Shown: piece by piece, positions 16,871 through 25,240 of the stretch
Numbering within the stretch: position 1 is the first letter of the stretch
Layout: every line of letters starts with the position of its first letter
Source: Candidatus Latescibacterota bacterium
Lineage (GTDB): Bacteria; Latescibacterota; UBA2968; UBA8231
Direction of reading: 5' to 3'
Length of the DNA stretch: 64,000 bases
NCBI GenBank assembly: GCA_022820485.1
Contig: JAJEFJ010000039.1
Location: 1 to 64,000, forward strand
The notes under the pieces: model-generated
Told to the model about the DNA's origin: nothing
Databases searched by the model: none
What the model saw: only the letters and a program-made list of their open reading frames with translations
Translations under genes and position numbers: made by a program

Positions 16871-17908
16871 TCACCGCCTTTGCAATCGCTCTAGCTTTGC
16901 CTGCAGCTCGGGCTTTTCCAGCACTTCCCTGTTGACCACGTGCTCGGGAATTTCGCCACGCCCAATTCGCGCCGCCTGCCGGAGTCTGCCCCTCCAAGCC
17001 TGCATGTAGTACTCGTCGGTGTGACACAGAGAGTGCGGCGCAACCACGACGTTATCCATTTTGAGGAGGGGATTGTCCGCATCGACGGGCTCCTGCTCAA
17101 ATACATCCAGCCCAGCGCCGCGAATGCGTCCGCTCTGCAGGACCCGTATCAGGGCTTGCTCATCGACGACGGGCCCCCGCGAAGTATTGATCAGGTACGC
17201 CGTCGGCTTCATCAAGTTCAATTCCCGCTCGCCGATCAGATGGCGCGTCTGCTCGCTGAGCGGGACGCTGATGCTGACGAAGTCGGAATCGGCCAGCAGG
17301 GTATCCATATCGACCAGTTCCACGTCCACATCGGCCACATCCTCCTCGCTCAGCTTGGGATCGCAGCCCAAATGCCGCATGCCAAAGGGCTTGGCCATCA
17401 GGAACATCTCGTGCCCGATATTGCCCACGCCAATGGAACCGAGCGTCTTGCCGGTCAGCCCTTCGCCGCGGTAGAGGCGCTGGTCGGCCCAGCGTCCCTC
17501 GCGGGTGATCCGATCCTTGTTGATCAGGCGCGTGGCCAAGGCCAGAATAAAGGTGATGATCGTGCAGGCCATGGGCCGGCGCACGGCGTCGGGGGCCGTG
17601 CAGAGCATTACATCGGCCCGAGTCAGAGCCTCGACATCGATGTGGTCGTACCCAACGCCGGTGAAGAGCACGGCCACGAGCTGGTCGTTGCCAACCAAGG
17701 AGCGCTCGCTCCAGCGGGACGCGCCCGAGATAACCGCGTCGCAGCCGCGCACCTGCTCGGGAGCAATTTCCGCGCTCCGCTCGGCCAATATCCGGTACTG
17801 GATTTCGGGCATTTCATCGAATAGTTCCAGCCCAGGACCGGGCAAGTCGAAATTCCCCTCCGCGTCGAAGAACTCCTGGGCTATCCCAACCGTAATTTTA
17901 GTGGTCAT
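16871..17908 (-). CDS. D-isomer-specific 2-hydroxyacid dehydrogenase
   Basis: NAD-dependent dehydrogenase of the phosphoglycerate/glycerate dehydrogenase family, 345 aa. The nucleotide-binding loop is GSIGVGNIG, the substrate Arg lies in INTSRGPVVDE, the acid of the relay in FEQEP, and the catalytic His in VVAPHSLCHTDEYY. The start overlaps the aldolase gene end by 11 bp, and the stop is five bases before the Gfo/Idh start, so the three are translated together. It would reduce or oxidise a 2-keto/2-hydroxy acid, possibly a product of the HpcH-type aldolase next door; that link is inference. Confidence 0.92.
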   Translation of the reverse strand: MTTKITVGIAQEFFDAEGNFDLPGPGLELFDEMPEIQYRILAERSAEIAPEQVRGCDAVISGASRWSERSLVGNDQLVAVLFTGVGYDHIDVEALTRADVMLCTAPDAVRRPMACTIITFILALATRLINKDRITREGRWADQRLYRGEGLTGKTLGSIGVGNIGHEMFLMAKPFGMRHLGCDPKLSEEDVADVDVELVDMDTLLADSDFVSISVPLSEQTRHLIGERELNLMKPTAYLINTSRGPVVDEQALIRVLQSGRIRGAGLDVFEQEPVDADNPLLKMDNVVVAPHSLCHTDEYYMQAWRGRLRQAARIGRGEIPEHVVNREVLEKPELQAKLERLQRR

Positions 17909-18707
17909 CTACATCCTCTCGATACATGGAGAAAGCCTGCACCGCGCCGTCGCGGAGCAGGTCGTATTCGCTGTGGCGGAAGCGACCCACCAGTTGGATG
18001 CCGTCCCGGCGCTGGTCCAGGTACTCCTCGCGGTTGCGCGGATAAATCGCCGGCTCGGTAGCGATCCCCTTAGCTAGGGCGATCTCGATGACGCGCTCCA
18101 TGGCCCGCACCACTTCTGGGTGTTCCCAATCGCCGTGAAAACCCATGGTCGCCGCCAAGTCACCGGGGCCAAAAACTACCGCATCCACCCATTCGTTGGC
18201 GAGCATGGCCTCGGCGTTCTCCACGCCGTGCCAAGACTCGATCTTGAGAATGAGCATGGTGGCCTCGTTGGCCTCGCGGCAATAGCGGGCCGCCTCGCCA
18301 GCGGCGTACTCCACATTGGCACCCATGGCCAGCCCTCGCTCCCCGTCCGGCGCGTATTTCATCCAGCGCGCCAGCGCCGCGACTTGCTCGGGCTCTTCGG
18401 CGTGGGAGAGGCATATCCCCAGCGCACCCGCATCGAGCAGCCGCGATACAAAGGGCCGCTCGGGCACCAGGACCGTCACCACCGGAGCAAGGCCGTTGTC
18501 CCGGGCCATGACCAAGAAGTTGGTCAGAGTTTCGTCGTTGTGGATCACGTGTTCGTTTTCGACCAGCAGCATATTGTATCCCGCCTGGGTCGCGATCTTA
18601 ATCACCGAAGGACGCAGCGACTCAAAGACATTGAAGCCAAAGAGCGGCCCACCGCTGCGGAGAATTTCCTTGGCCGGGTTGCGGATTAGGGGATTTTCTT
18701 CCGCCAT
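17898..18707 (-). CDS. HpcH/HpaI-family aldolase
   Basis: Class II metal-dependent aldolase of the HpcH/HpaI type, 269 aa from ATG 18707. Family features include FGFNVFESLRPSVIKIATQAGYNMLLVENEH, a metal-binding Glu in LILKIESWHGVENAE and Asp in VVFGPGDLAATMG. Members cleave 4-hydroxy-2-ketoacids to pyruvate or a related ketoacid plus an aldehyde. The start codon follows the DMFase-like stop by one base (TGATATG), showing coupling; the track start at 18761 lies inside that gene. Substrate is unknown. Confidence 0.88.
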   Translation of the reverse strand: MAEENPLIRNPAKEILRSGGPLFGFNVFESLRPSVIKIATQAGYNMLLVENEHVIHNDETLTNFLVMARDNGLAPVVTVLVPERPFVSRLLDAGALGICLSHAEEPEQVAALARWMKYAPDGERGLAMGANVEYAAGEAARYCREANEATMLILKIESWHGVENAEAMLANEWVDAVVFGPGDLAATMGFHGDWEHPEVVRAMERVIEIALAKGIATEPAIYPRNREEYLDQRRDGIQLVGRFRHSEYDLLRDGAVQAFSMYREDVDDH

Positions 18708-18708
18708 A

Positions 18709-20877
18709 TCAATCCATTTCTGCAAAGCGGCGCAACACGTTCTCGGTGATGCGGGAGACATTGTTGTCGCCGTGGTTGTACGAAAGGCAACTGCACCAGC
18801 TAATAGAGCCTACCGAGAATACCGCGCCGCCCTTCGGGCCTTCAAAGTACACCATGTCGGACCGCACCAGAGGATTCTGGCTGCCGCCGGTATTGGGAGC
18901 CGAGACCAACTGGTCCTCAATCGCCACCTGGTACAGATCAGTGAAGCCCTCGGCCGAAGCGAGCAAGAGGGCGTGGTCAGGCGTGCCGAGGGCGTGGTCG
19001 CCCCGGTCGATTTCAAAGCCGGCGGCACCGTGTTCGAGGACTAGGGCAGGAAAGTCGCCGATCAATTCCTCGGGAGCCACCCCCTCAAAGATAAAAGCCG
19101 CCCTCGGATCCAAACTGTCCGGCTGCCGCCTATAGGGACGGTTTCGGCCGCCGCCCTGGGAGGTAAAACCAACGCCGACCATTTTTTGCGGTGTCCGGTT
19201 GCGAAAGCGCCAGAGGCCACCCATCTCGCCCGTGGTGCTGTGAAAGTGCTCGCCGGGGGCGGCTTCCCAAGCGCGTGAGCCCCGCCAGCGCCTAACTTCG
19301 ACGATGTGCGGACGCCGGGGGTCGAAGGAGGCGATCCAGTAGAAACCGTTGCCGCCTAGGTACATCAGGCGGCCGCCCTCCGCTTGGTACGATTCCAGCC
19401 CTTTGAGCATAGACGCCGTCCAGTACTCTGGATGAGTGCCGGTGAGGATCACCTGGTACGGCTCCAACAACTCGCTGCCTTCGCAGTGCAACTCGTCGTC
19501 GGTGATCACATCGTAGGCAAAGCCCTTGGTATCCAGCCAGTCGAGCAGATGAAGATCGGCATTGAGCAGGCGGGGCCAATGCGCGGCCAAGGAGCGGGAG
19601 GGCATGCGGTACCGGGGACGAAAATTTAAGATCGGCCGCAAGCGCGACGAGTAGCAGACCCCCGTACCATCGCTGTGCAGGTCGTAACAGCTCAAGAGCC
19701 GCTGCTCCTGCATGTACTGGTCTTGCGGGACGGCGTCGCTGCTTTCGCGCAGATCCAGCATGGCGCGGATCGGATCGTTAAAGCGCTGATTGGCATAGAC
19801 CAAGTACGTAAGGGTCGGCACCAGAAAGGCGATGCGGGCTTGGGCCTTTTCGGGAACGACGATAAAGGGCAGGTAATCCTCGGCGTCGGCGCTGGTCAAG
19901 TGGGCCGCGTACACGCCGCTCGGCCAGTCTGAGGGCACGGTCCACTCAAAGGCGGCATCCCACTGGGCGTCTTCGAGATCGTCGTCGTGGAAGTGAATGG
20001 CTCCGTACTGGTTGGGGGCGACTTTGAAATCTGACTCGTCGCCGGTCCAGTTGTGCCCGGTCACGGCCCGAGTCGGCAGGTTGACCGTGCGACCATGGAG
20101 TTGGTTGGCCTCGGTGTCGCGCACTATTTCCGCGCCGATATCCAGAGAAAAGTCCCAGCTAGCGATTGGGCTGTCGGCGTCGGCCTTCGCCACGGAAAGC
20201 GCGCGGCCGTAGAGCCGCGGATTGTCGATCTTGCCATTGAAGTGGTGAGTAGCCACCGGCCCCGCCTGAGCGGCCATCAGCAAATCCTCCTCATTCTCTC
20301 CCACAGCGAGGGGGCCGATGGTTTTGCAAACCTCTGCTCGGGCATGGGCCACCGGCCAGTTGGATTGTAGTTCATGGTAGAGGTGGACAGTTCCAGTGGC
20401 CGCGTCGTAGCTAGCGGCGATACAGTGCCATTGCGCTGTGTGCAGGGGTACGCCGATGCTCACTTTTTCCAGCCGCGTCCCATCGCCGACCCACAGGGCC
20501 AGTGACCCGTCCTCGGCGATAAAGAGGCCATAGCCCGATTGGCCAGACAACTTGGTCAACAGCCCTTGCAGGCCCTTTTGCGGCGTGGTGGGGTAAATCC
20601 ACGCCCGCAGGGTAAAGCCATTGGGGCAATTCAACAAAGGATGGTGCGGCACGGCCGCGTACGAGCCGCTGTGGATGGCCTGGTACTGGCCCGGGTATTC
20701 GCCGCTGATCGAGGATGCGAGCGCTTCGATTTTGCAGCCGGGGCCCTCGGGATTGGCGTCCGTATGCCGCAGGCGCACGAGTTCGGCGCGATATGTGGGC
20801 GCTTCGCTACTGACCATAAAGCGTATGGTCTGCCCGGGCCGCACGCTGAAACGGTCGCTATACCCGACGATTTTCAT
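18709..20877 (-). CDS. N,N-dimethylformamidase large-subunit-like protein with LamG domain
   Basis: A 722-aa protein. The N-terminus (GYSDRFSVRPGQTIRFMVS) resembles the beta domain of dimethylformamidase large subunits. A concanavalin/LamG-like domain follows at about 75-215 (FTLRAWIYPTTPQKGLQGLLTK, then LFIAEDGSLALWVGDG). The catalytic region begins near 340 (IAFLVPTLTYLVYANQR) and includes LDWLDTKGFAYDVITDDEL and ILTGTHPEYWTASML. Characterised dimethylformamidase uses an iron held by two Tyr and one Glu; Tyr and Glu in the YLVYANQR and PEYW segments are candidates, but I cannot assign them. The small subunit gene is not seen. First gene of the minus-strand catabolic operon and served by a strong promoter-like sequence. 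Probably an amidohydrolase of unknown substrate. Confidence 0.8.
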   Translation of the reverse strand: MKIVGYSDRFSVRPGQTIRFMVSSEAPTYRAELVRLRHTDANPEGPGCKIEALASSISGEYPGQYQAIHSGSYAAVPHHPLLNCPNGFTLRAWIYPTTPQKGLQGLLTKLSGQSGYGLFIAEDGSLALWVGDGTRLEKVSIGVPLHTAQWHCIAASYDAATGTVHLYHELQSNWPVAHARAEVCKTIGPLAVGENEEDLLMAAQAGPVATHHFNGKIDNPRLYGRALSVAKADADSPIASWDFSLDIGAEIVRDTEANQLHGRTVNLPTRAVTGHNWTGDESDFKVAPNQYGAIHFHDDDLEDAQWDAAFEWTVPSDWPSGVYAAHLTSADAEDYLPFIVVPEKAQARIAFLVPTLTYLVYANQRFNDPIRAMLDLRESSDAVPQDQYMQEQRLLSCYDLHSDGTGVCYSSRLRPILNFRPRYRMPSRSLAAHWPRLLNADLHLLDWLDTKGFAYDVITDDELHCEGSELLEPYQVILTGTHPEYWTASMLKGLESYQAEGGRLMYLGGNGFYWIASFDPRRPHIVEVRRWRGSRAWEAAPGEHFHSTTGEMGGLWRFRNRTPQKMVGVGFTSQGGGRNRPYRRQPDSLDPRAAFIFEGVAPEELIGDFPALVLEHGAAGFEIDRGDHALGTPDHALLLASAEGFTDLYQVAIEDQLVSAPNTGGSQNPLVRSDMVYFEGPKGGAVFSVGSISWCSCLSYNHGDNNVSRITENVLRRFAEMD

Positions 20878-20934
20878 TGATTTCTCCGCGCTATTAGGGG
20901 ACCGGGGATAGTCTGTGCTGGTCTCTAGCGCGCA

Positions 20935-20963
20935 AGAATAGTGGAACGCGGAAAGTGTGTCAA
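20935..20963 (-). promoter_or_regulatory. Sigma70-type promoter for the DMFase-like operon
   Basis: On the minus strand TTGACA is followed after exactly 17 bases by TATTCT. Transcription would begin near 20928, about 50 bases before the ATG at 20877. A nearly identical promoter (TTGACA, 17 bases, TATTCT) precedes the RHH antitoxin at 28.9 kb. Confidence 0.65.
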
Positions 20964-21106
20964 TTGATCGTCAGGCGCTGTTATTCGCCTTCAGCGCCTA
21001 TAGTGCCGGTCGAGGAAGGTGTCATTGCAGCAAGTACTCCTGCCGGGGCGTCAAGTAGCGCCCTAGCTGATAACCCGATTTACTTCACTGACGTTATACA
21101 GTTCCT

Positions 21107-22018
21107 CTACTCGACGGCATCTAATAGATTCCTAAAGGCTTCGAGGTTGGGCACTTGTATGGCCGCCCGAAACAACTGCTTGAGGCGCGGCACCTCGTCA
21201 ATGGTCGCAAGGCGGTCGGCTAACGGGCGTACCGCCTCCGGCTGAAAGCGCATGGTCAACACCTCGAGGATAAATTCTCGGCTCCCTTGCTCAATGCCTT
21301 GCTCAATGCCTTGCTCAATGCCTTGCTCAATGCCTTGCTCAAGGGCCTTTTCCGTGAAATACTGCACAATTGACGATTCGTACATGGTCTCCTCCGAGAG
21401 AATGGTCCTAATCGTTTCTGATTTATACACCAAACCGCTCAAAATCGCAAGATCGGCCAGATAATTGGCCTTAAGGGCCTCGTCCATCGGCACCTGCTGC
21501 GCCCGGTTGACGCACTGGCGCAACCACGTCTCGGCATCCACGTCGGCTGGCCGCTGCATCAACGGCGCAAACGGCAGCAAGCCCGAAGGCCCCGCATCGA
21601 GGATGCCTTGGCCGTCTAGCTCATTCAGCCGAATCACGCGGTATTGCACCAACACGCGGTAGCCGTGCCGCCCTTGGAGATAATGCCCCGGATCGCTACG
21701 CCCGGCGTCGGGACGCAGGTAGATGACGTTGGAATAGATCGGCAACCGGTGCTGCCCAATGGCGTGCCCGATATAGCTGGCCATGCGGTACGGCATGGGC
21801 GGGGTGCTATCGGTGGTTTGAAACTCGTGATGGACCAACGCCTCCTCGCCGTTGATTTGCACGCGGATGAGGCTATCGGTGCGGTGGGCTTCGACGGTGG
21901 GTTGCTCGGTGTCGATGACGTCGAGGACTTCGACGTCGTCTTGGTGGAGGGCGACGCGGGCGAAGTCTTGTGGATAGGTGTGGATCAGGTGCTTGGCGAT
22001 AGTGTCGAATTCGGCCAT
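21107..22018 (-). CDS. Rpn family (PDDEXK_2) recombination-promoting nuclease
   Basis: A 303-aa protein of the Rpn/putative-transposase family. The PD-(D/E)xK core is visible as RTDSLIRVQINGEEALVHHEFQTTD, in which E-F-Q replaces the classic E-x-K as in many members, after YPQDFARVAL near the N-terminus. The C-terminal half has a repeated linker (EQGI four times, then EQG) encoded by a 12-bp tandem repeat, followed by a helical tail. I start at ATG 22018 (MAEFDTIAKHLIHTYP); the track start at 22078 adds an unconserved stretch. E. coli RpnA is a DNA endonuclease that promotes RecA-independent recombination; this gene lies inside what looks like its own mobile unit. Confidence 0.85.
   Translation of the reverse strand: MAEFDTIAKHLIHTYPQDFARVALHQDDVEVLDVIDTEQPTVEAHRTDSLIRVQINGEEALVHHEFQTTDSTPPMPYRMASYIGHAIGQHRLPIYSNVIYLRPDAGRSDPGHYLQGRHGYRVLVQYRVIRLNELDGQGILDAGPSGLLPFAPLMQRPADVDAETWLRQCVNRAQQVPMDEALKANYLADLAILSGLVYKSETIRTILSEETMYESSIVQYFTEKALEQGIEQGIEQGIEQGIEQGSREFILEVLTMRFQPEAVRPLADRLATIDEVPRLKQLFRAAIQVPNLEAFRNLLDAVE
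21287..21342 (+). repeat. 12-bp tandem repeat inside the Rpn gene
   Basis: Four perfect copies of TTGCTCAATGCC followed by a partial fifth. On the coding strand it encodes the EQGI repeat of the Rpn protein. In-frame unit length means copy-number changes would alter linker length without a frameshift. Confidence 0.9.
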
Positions 22019-22275
22019 GGGCGGTGCCTTGGGTTGCGGGTGGGATGATTCCTGCAACACGGGCAAGAATCGTGCCAAGGCGGTAGTTCAGAGGGGCGGC
22101 GGGAATAGGTGATGCTGGAGTGTAGCGGAAAGGATACAGGAGTGGGACGTTGGGGACAAAAGCGGCGTAACGTCGGTTACTTCAATACGCCGGCGGATGT
22201 TGCGAATTGTGCAAACTCAGGGAATGAGGCTGGCGTCACAAAATCGTCCGGCATCCAGACGACACCAAAGTTTCT

Positions 22276-23532
22276 CTACTGCCGGATTCCACTATAGTTC
22301 TTCTTTAGAGTCGTCGCCTGATGCTCCGTTTCTTGAAGCAGTTCCTTCCTATACGCCTCGCGCCAAGAGGCGGTCAGGTCGCCAGTGAAGGCGCGGTGGA
22401 GGAGGCCTTTGAAAACGGCTTGGAGATGTTCAGAGTTACGCCGTTGTTCTTCCTGTATCTCCATGGCCTTTTTCACCACCATATCAGCATGAGAAAGTAG
22501 CGCACAATCGTCCGGCAATGGCACTGGTAAGTCCCAAATGTCTCGGTCTGTAACGGCTGGATAAGAGGCACCTCGTGCTCGGGAGTTCAATTGTTCCGTG
22601 AACCACGACATTCGGCTCAAGGCGTAGAGATACCCGTGTCCCGCCCCAGTGGCTGACCGAAGGACGCAGAATCCCGTGCTACCAATTTGACCATCCAGTT
22701 CTTCGGGCACCATCGCGGTCGCTCGAAGGTATGGTCGGACAGTTGATACTAAGACGTCAGATGAGCGGATGACTTGACGAGCTCGGCCAGGGGCCTCATG
22801 CCCGAACCATTTTTTTGTAGAGACAATTCGACCAGTCGCGCCATCTATACTTGCGATGTCAACATAAACGAACTGTTCTTCTTGGCACTTTACGGGGTCA
22901 CGGCGTTCTACCGAGTTGAGAAAGCTGCGAAGGGGACGGACGGGCCACCCCATCGGATTCGTCCTAGGATCACCAAACATTTTGATGAAGAGGGCAGGCA
23001 AAATACGCTCAGTCTTGGCGTCGGCGTCGTCCCGGAGGCGACGGATGCGCTCAGCTTGGTCGAGGATTTCGACGATGCGGCGTTGTTCGGAAAGCGGCGG
23101 GAGGGGGATTTCGAGTTTTTCAACGTCTTTGCGCAGGACACCTTTGATTATAGCACCTTGTTGAATGTCTAAGAGATTCCTCGTCTTCTGCCGAATCGCA
23201 GCAGCTACGAAATCAGCATTCGTTCCCTCTTTCAATACGATGCCTGTCAAATCTTGACTTATGGCGATGTCTGCGCCTGCTTTGGCAACTTTGCCAACAC
23301 CCGTGCGCGTTACAAGTAGAATCGCTCCTTTGGGCACTACATGAGTCGCGCTGTTGTCGATAGCTTCCTGCGTAATACACTTACGTCCCGCTACCACAAC
23401 ATTGTCAGTGACGTCGGCTCCTGTAATCCAGGGAATATCACCTGTCCAGTAGTGTTCGACTCTGGTGCTGGGAGTTCCGCCGCTGATGAACTCTTGAGCA
23501 ACATCGCCAAGCCGAACATGAGGCCACTCCAT
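22276..23532 (-). CDS. hsdS: Type I restriction specificity subunit HsdS
   Basis: Specificity subunit, 418 aa, with two target-recognition domains. The first starts at WPHVRLGDVAQEFISGGTPST and the second at GWPVRPLRSFLNSVERRDP; each is followed by the conserved helical region, the central one being LPPLSEQRRIVEILDQAERIRRLRDDADAK, which sets the spacing of the bipartite site. Start is ATG 23532, overlapping the stop of a 17-codon mini-ORF. It completes the second R-M system with hsdM and hsdR upstream. Its first recognition domain resembles the truncated one in the first locus (GGTPST, GDIPWIT, ISQD), so the two systems might share one half-site. Confidence 0.94.
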   Translation of the reverse strand: MEWPHVRLGDVAQEFISGGTPSTRVEHYWTGDIPWITGADVTDNVVVAGRKCITQEAIDNSATHVVPKGAILLVTRTGVGKVAKAGADIAISQDLTGIVLKEGTNADFVAAAIRQKTRNLLDIQQGAIIKGVLRKDVEKLEIPLPPLSEQRRIVEILDQAERIRRLRDDADAKTERILPALFIKMFGDPRTNPMGWPVRPLRSFLNSVERRDPVKCQEEQFVYVDIASIDGATGRIVSTKKWFGHEAPGRARQVIRSSDVLVSTVRPYLRATAMVPEELDGQIGSTGFCVLRSATGAGHGYLYALSRMSWFTEQLNSRARGASYPAVTDRDIWDLPVPLPDDCALLSHADMVVKKAMEIQEEQRRNSEHLQAVFKGLLHRAFTGDLTASWREAYRKELLQETEHQATTLKKNYSGIRQ

Positions 23533-23585
23533 CACGCTCCCTCCACCGCCAACTGGTCGAAGAGTGTGTCGGAGACTTGGATCAT
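23532..23585 (-). other. 17-codon mini-ORF bridging hsdM and hsdS
   Basis: The ATG overlaps the hsdM stop (ATGA) and the TGA overlaps the hsdS ATG (TGATG), so the peptide MIQVSDTLFDQLAVEGA would be translated by a ribosome passing from one gene to the next. It may only serve coupling, or be what remains of a longer gene. Confidence 0.4.
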
Positions 23586-25228
23586 TGCTCCACCTCGCTC
23601 AGCAGCTTCTCCAGTCCCACCGTGATTTCGCGCTCAATCACCAAGACCTCGCGAATCAACTCTGCCGGGTCTTCGTCGGGAATCGGCTCTGCCACATGCG
23701 GCTTGTAGCGCGATGCGGCGAGGTTGTAGTCGTTTTCGGCGATGATCTCAAAGGTCGCCCACCAGCAGTGAGGTTCGTCGCTGTCCGGTTCAAGCACGGC
23801 CCCAGCCTCAGCACCCGGAGGCTTCTCAAAACGCGAGGCTTTGTAGTCAGCCCACGCTGCAAGCAGGCCGGAGATGTCGTTATCCTCCGGCGTCTCCGGG
23901 CGACCACCTCCTTGTATCTTGTCGGGATCATAGCCGTCGTTGCGAATCTCGTAGAACCACACCTGTTTCGTCGCGGCCTCACCCTCCCCCGGCTCCGTTG
24001 CAGAACGACGAAAGACGAGAACGGAGGTTTTGACTCCAGCATAAGGTTTGAACACGCCCGCTGGCAGCGACACCACGGCCTGAAGCTCATATTCTCGCAG
24101 CAGCTTTTCGCGCAGGTCTTTGTGCGCCCCTGTCGAGCCAAAGAGCGCCCCCTCGGGCACGACCACGGCACAGCGTCCGCCCGGCGCTAGCGAGCGCAGC
24201 ATGAGGGCGAGAAATAGGAGTTCGCTCTTCTTGGACTTTGAAGGTAGGTCTTGGCGAATAGATTCCCTAGGAATCTGGCCGGCGAAAGGGGGGTTCGACA
24301 GAATCACCCGATAGCGTCGGTTCAAATCGTCTTCAGTGAGGCCGCTCATCTCTGAGAGGACGTTGCCGAGCTTGAGGCGGGCGCGGCGGATGCCGTGGAG
24401 GACGAGGTTCATCATGGAGATCCGCATCATCTGGCGCGATACATCAGTGCCGTAGATCGAGGCTTCGAGCAAGTTCCAGTCGGGAATCTTCTCGCCGGGC
24501 CCCTTCTTGTACGTCTGGAGCTTAGGAATTTCCTCCTTGGCCTTATCGAGTGTCTGCCCGCGCTTTTCGAGCCAGACCTCGCCGTAAATCGGTACCTCCT
24601 CGGGCTCCTCGCTATAGCGGGCGAGGATGTGATCTACCACGTCGATGAGAAACCCAGCAGTCCCACAAGCGGGATCGTACGCGGTGTCGCCGAGATCGGG
24701 ATCAACCATCTCGACCATAAAGGCGCGGATCTGGCGCGGCGTCCGAAACTGACCGTTCAACGCCGACTGGCCGAGGTGAGTGAGCAGATATTCAAAGATG
24801 TCGCCCTTGATGTCCGGGCCGAGTTGGCGGAAGTCGATTGAGTCGAGTTCGTCAACCACCTGCTTGAGCACGTTTGGATCGACGATCTCAAGCACGGCGT
24901 TGCGAAAGTAATCGGCCACCTGCGGCTCGTCCTTGACCAGCGACGCCATGTACGGGAACACCTCGTCGCGAACAAAGTCGCGCAGTTCGTTACCACTTTT
25001 GAAACGCCACTTGGACCAGCGGAAGCGCTCGGCTTGGGCAGGGAAGAGCCGCACACCGTCCCCAGCACCGAGCCGACCTTGGAGCTCGCGGGTGGATTCC
25101 TCCTCGTCGAGGAGCTTCAAATAGATGAGATAGGAGATCTGCTCGATATAGGTGATGGGGTTCGTGACCCCTCCAGCCCAGAGGATGTCGGTTATCCGGT
25201 CGAACTTACGGCGTAGTCCCTGGTCCAT
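23582..25228 (-). CDS. hsdM: Type I restriction DNA methylase HsdM
   Basis: A 548-aa N6-adenine methyltransferase. The N-terminal helical domain (RRKFDRITDILWAGGVTNPITYIEQISYLIYLKLLDEEE) precedes the SAM motif DPACGTAGFLIDVV and catalytic NPPF in VILSNPPFAGQIPRE. With HsdS it forms the host-modification enzyme of the second R-M system. It lies 12 bases after hsdR and is linked to hsdS through a mini-ORF. Length and motifs are complete, and it is only distantly related to the HsdM of the first locus. Confidence 0.95.
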   Translation of the reverse strand: MDQGLRRKFDRITDILWAGGVTNPITYIEQISYLIYLKLLDEEESTRELQGRLGAGDGVRLFPAQAERFRWSKWRFKSGNELRDFVRDEVFPYMASLVKDEPQVADYFRNAVLEIVDPNVLKQVVDELDSIDFRQLGPDIKGDIFEYLLTHLGQSALNGQFRTPRQIRAFMVEMVDPDLGDTAYDPACGTAGFLIDVVDHILARYSEEPEEVPIYGEVWLEKRGQTLDKAKEEIPKLQTYKKGPGEKIPDWNLLEASIYGTDVSRQMMRISMMNLVLHGIRRARLKLGNVLSEMSGLTEDDLNRRYRVILSNPPFAGQIPRESIRQDLPSKSKKSELLFLALMLRSLAPGGRCAVVVPEGALFGSTGAHKDLREKLLREYELQAVVSLPAGVFKPYAGVKTSVLVFRRSATEPGEGEAATKQVWFYEIRNDGYDPDKIQGGGRPETPEDNDISGLLAAWADYKASRFEKPPGAEAGAVLEPDSDEPHCWWATFEIIAENDYNLAASRYKPHVAEPIPDEDPAELIREVLVIEREITVGLEKLLSEVEQ

Positions 25229-25240
25229 CGCGTTCCTCCG

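Larger units (their letters stand above)
21080..22184. mobile_element. Putative Rpn-nuclease mobile element with 8-bp target duplication
   Basis: The Rpn-family gene is enclosed by inverted ends CTGACGTTATAC (left, from 21088) and GCGTAACGTCGG (right, to 22176), which match at 10 of 12 positions when inverted. Both are flanked flush by the same 8 bp, TTACTTCA (21080-21087 and 22177-22184), as expected for a target-site duplication. The element body is 1,089 bp and holds one gene. The right end is close to the CTGACGTTACGCC ends of the 7.5-kb hairpin element. No transposase other than the Rpn protein is present. Confidence 0.55.

Noticed and set aside
21287-21346. Possible CRISPR array
   Set aside because: The 12-bp units are contiguous with no spacers and encode EQGI repeats of the Rpn protein.
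22019-22078. Upstream start for the Rpn protein
   Set aside because: Extra residues are unconserved; the family begins at MAEFDTIAKHLIHTYP.
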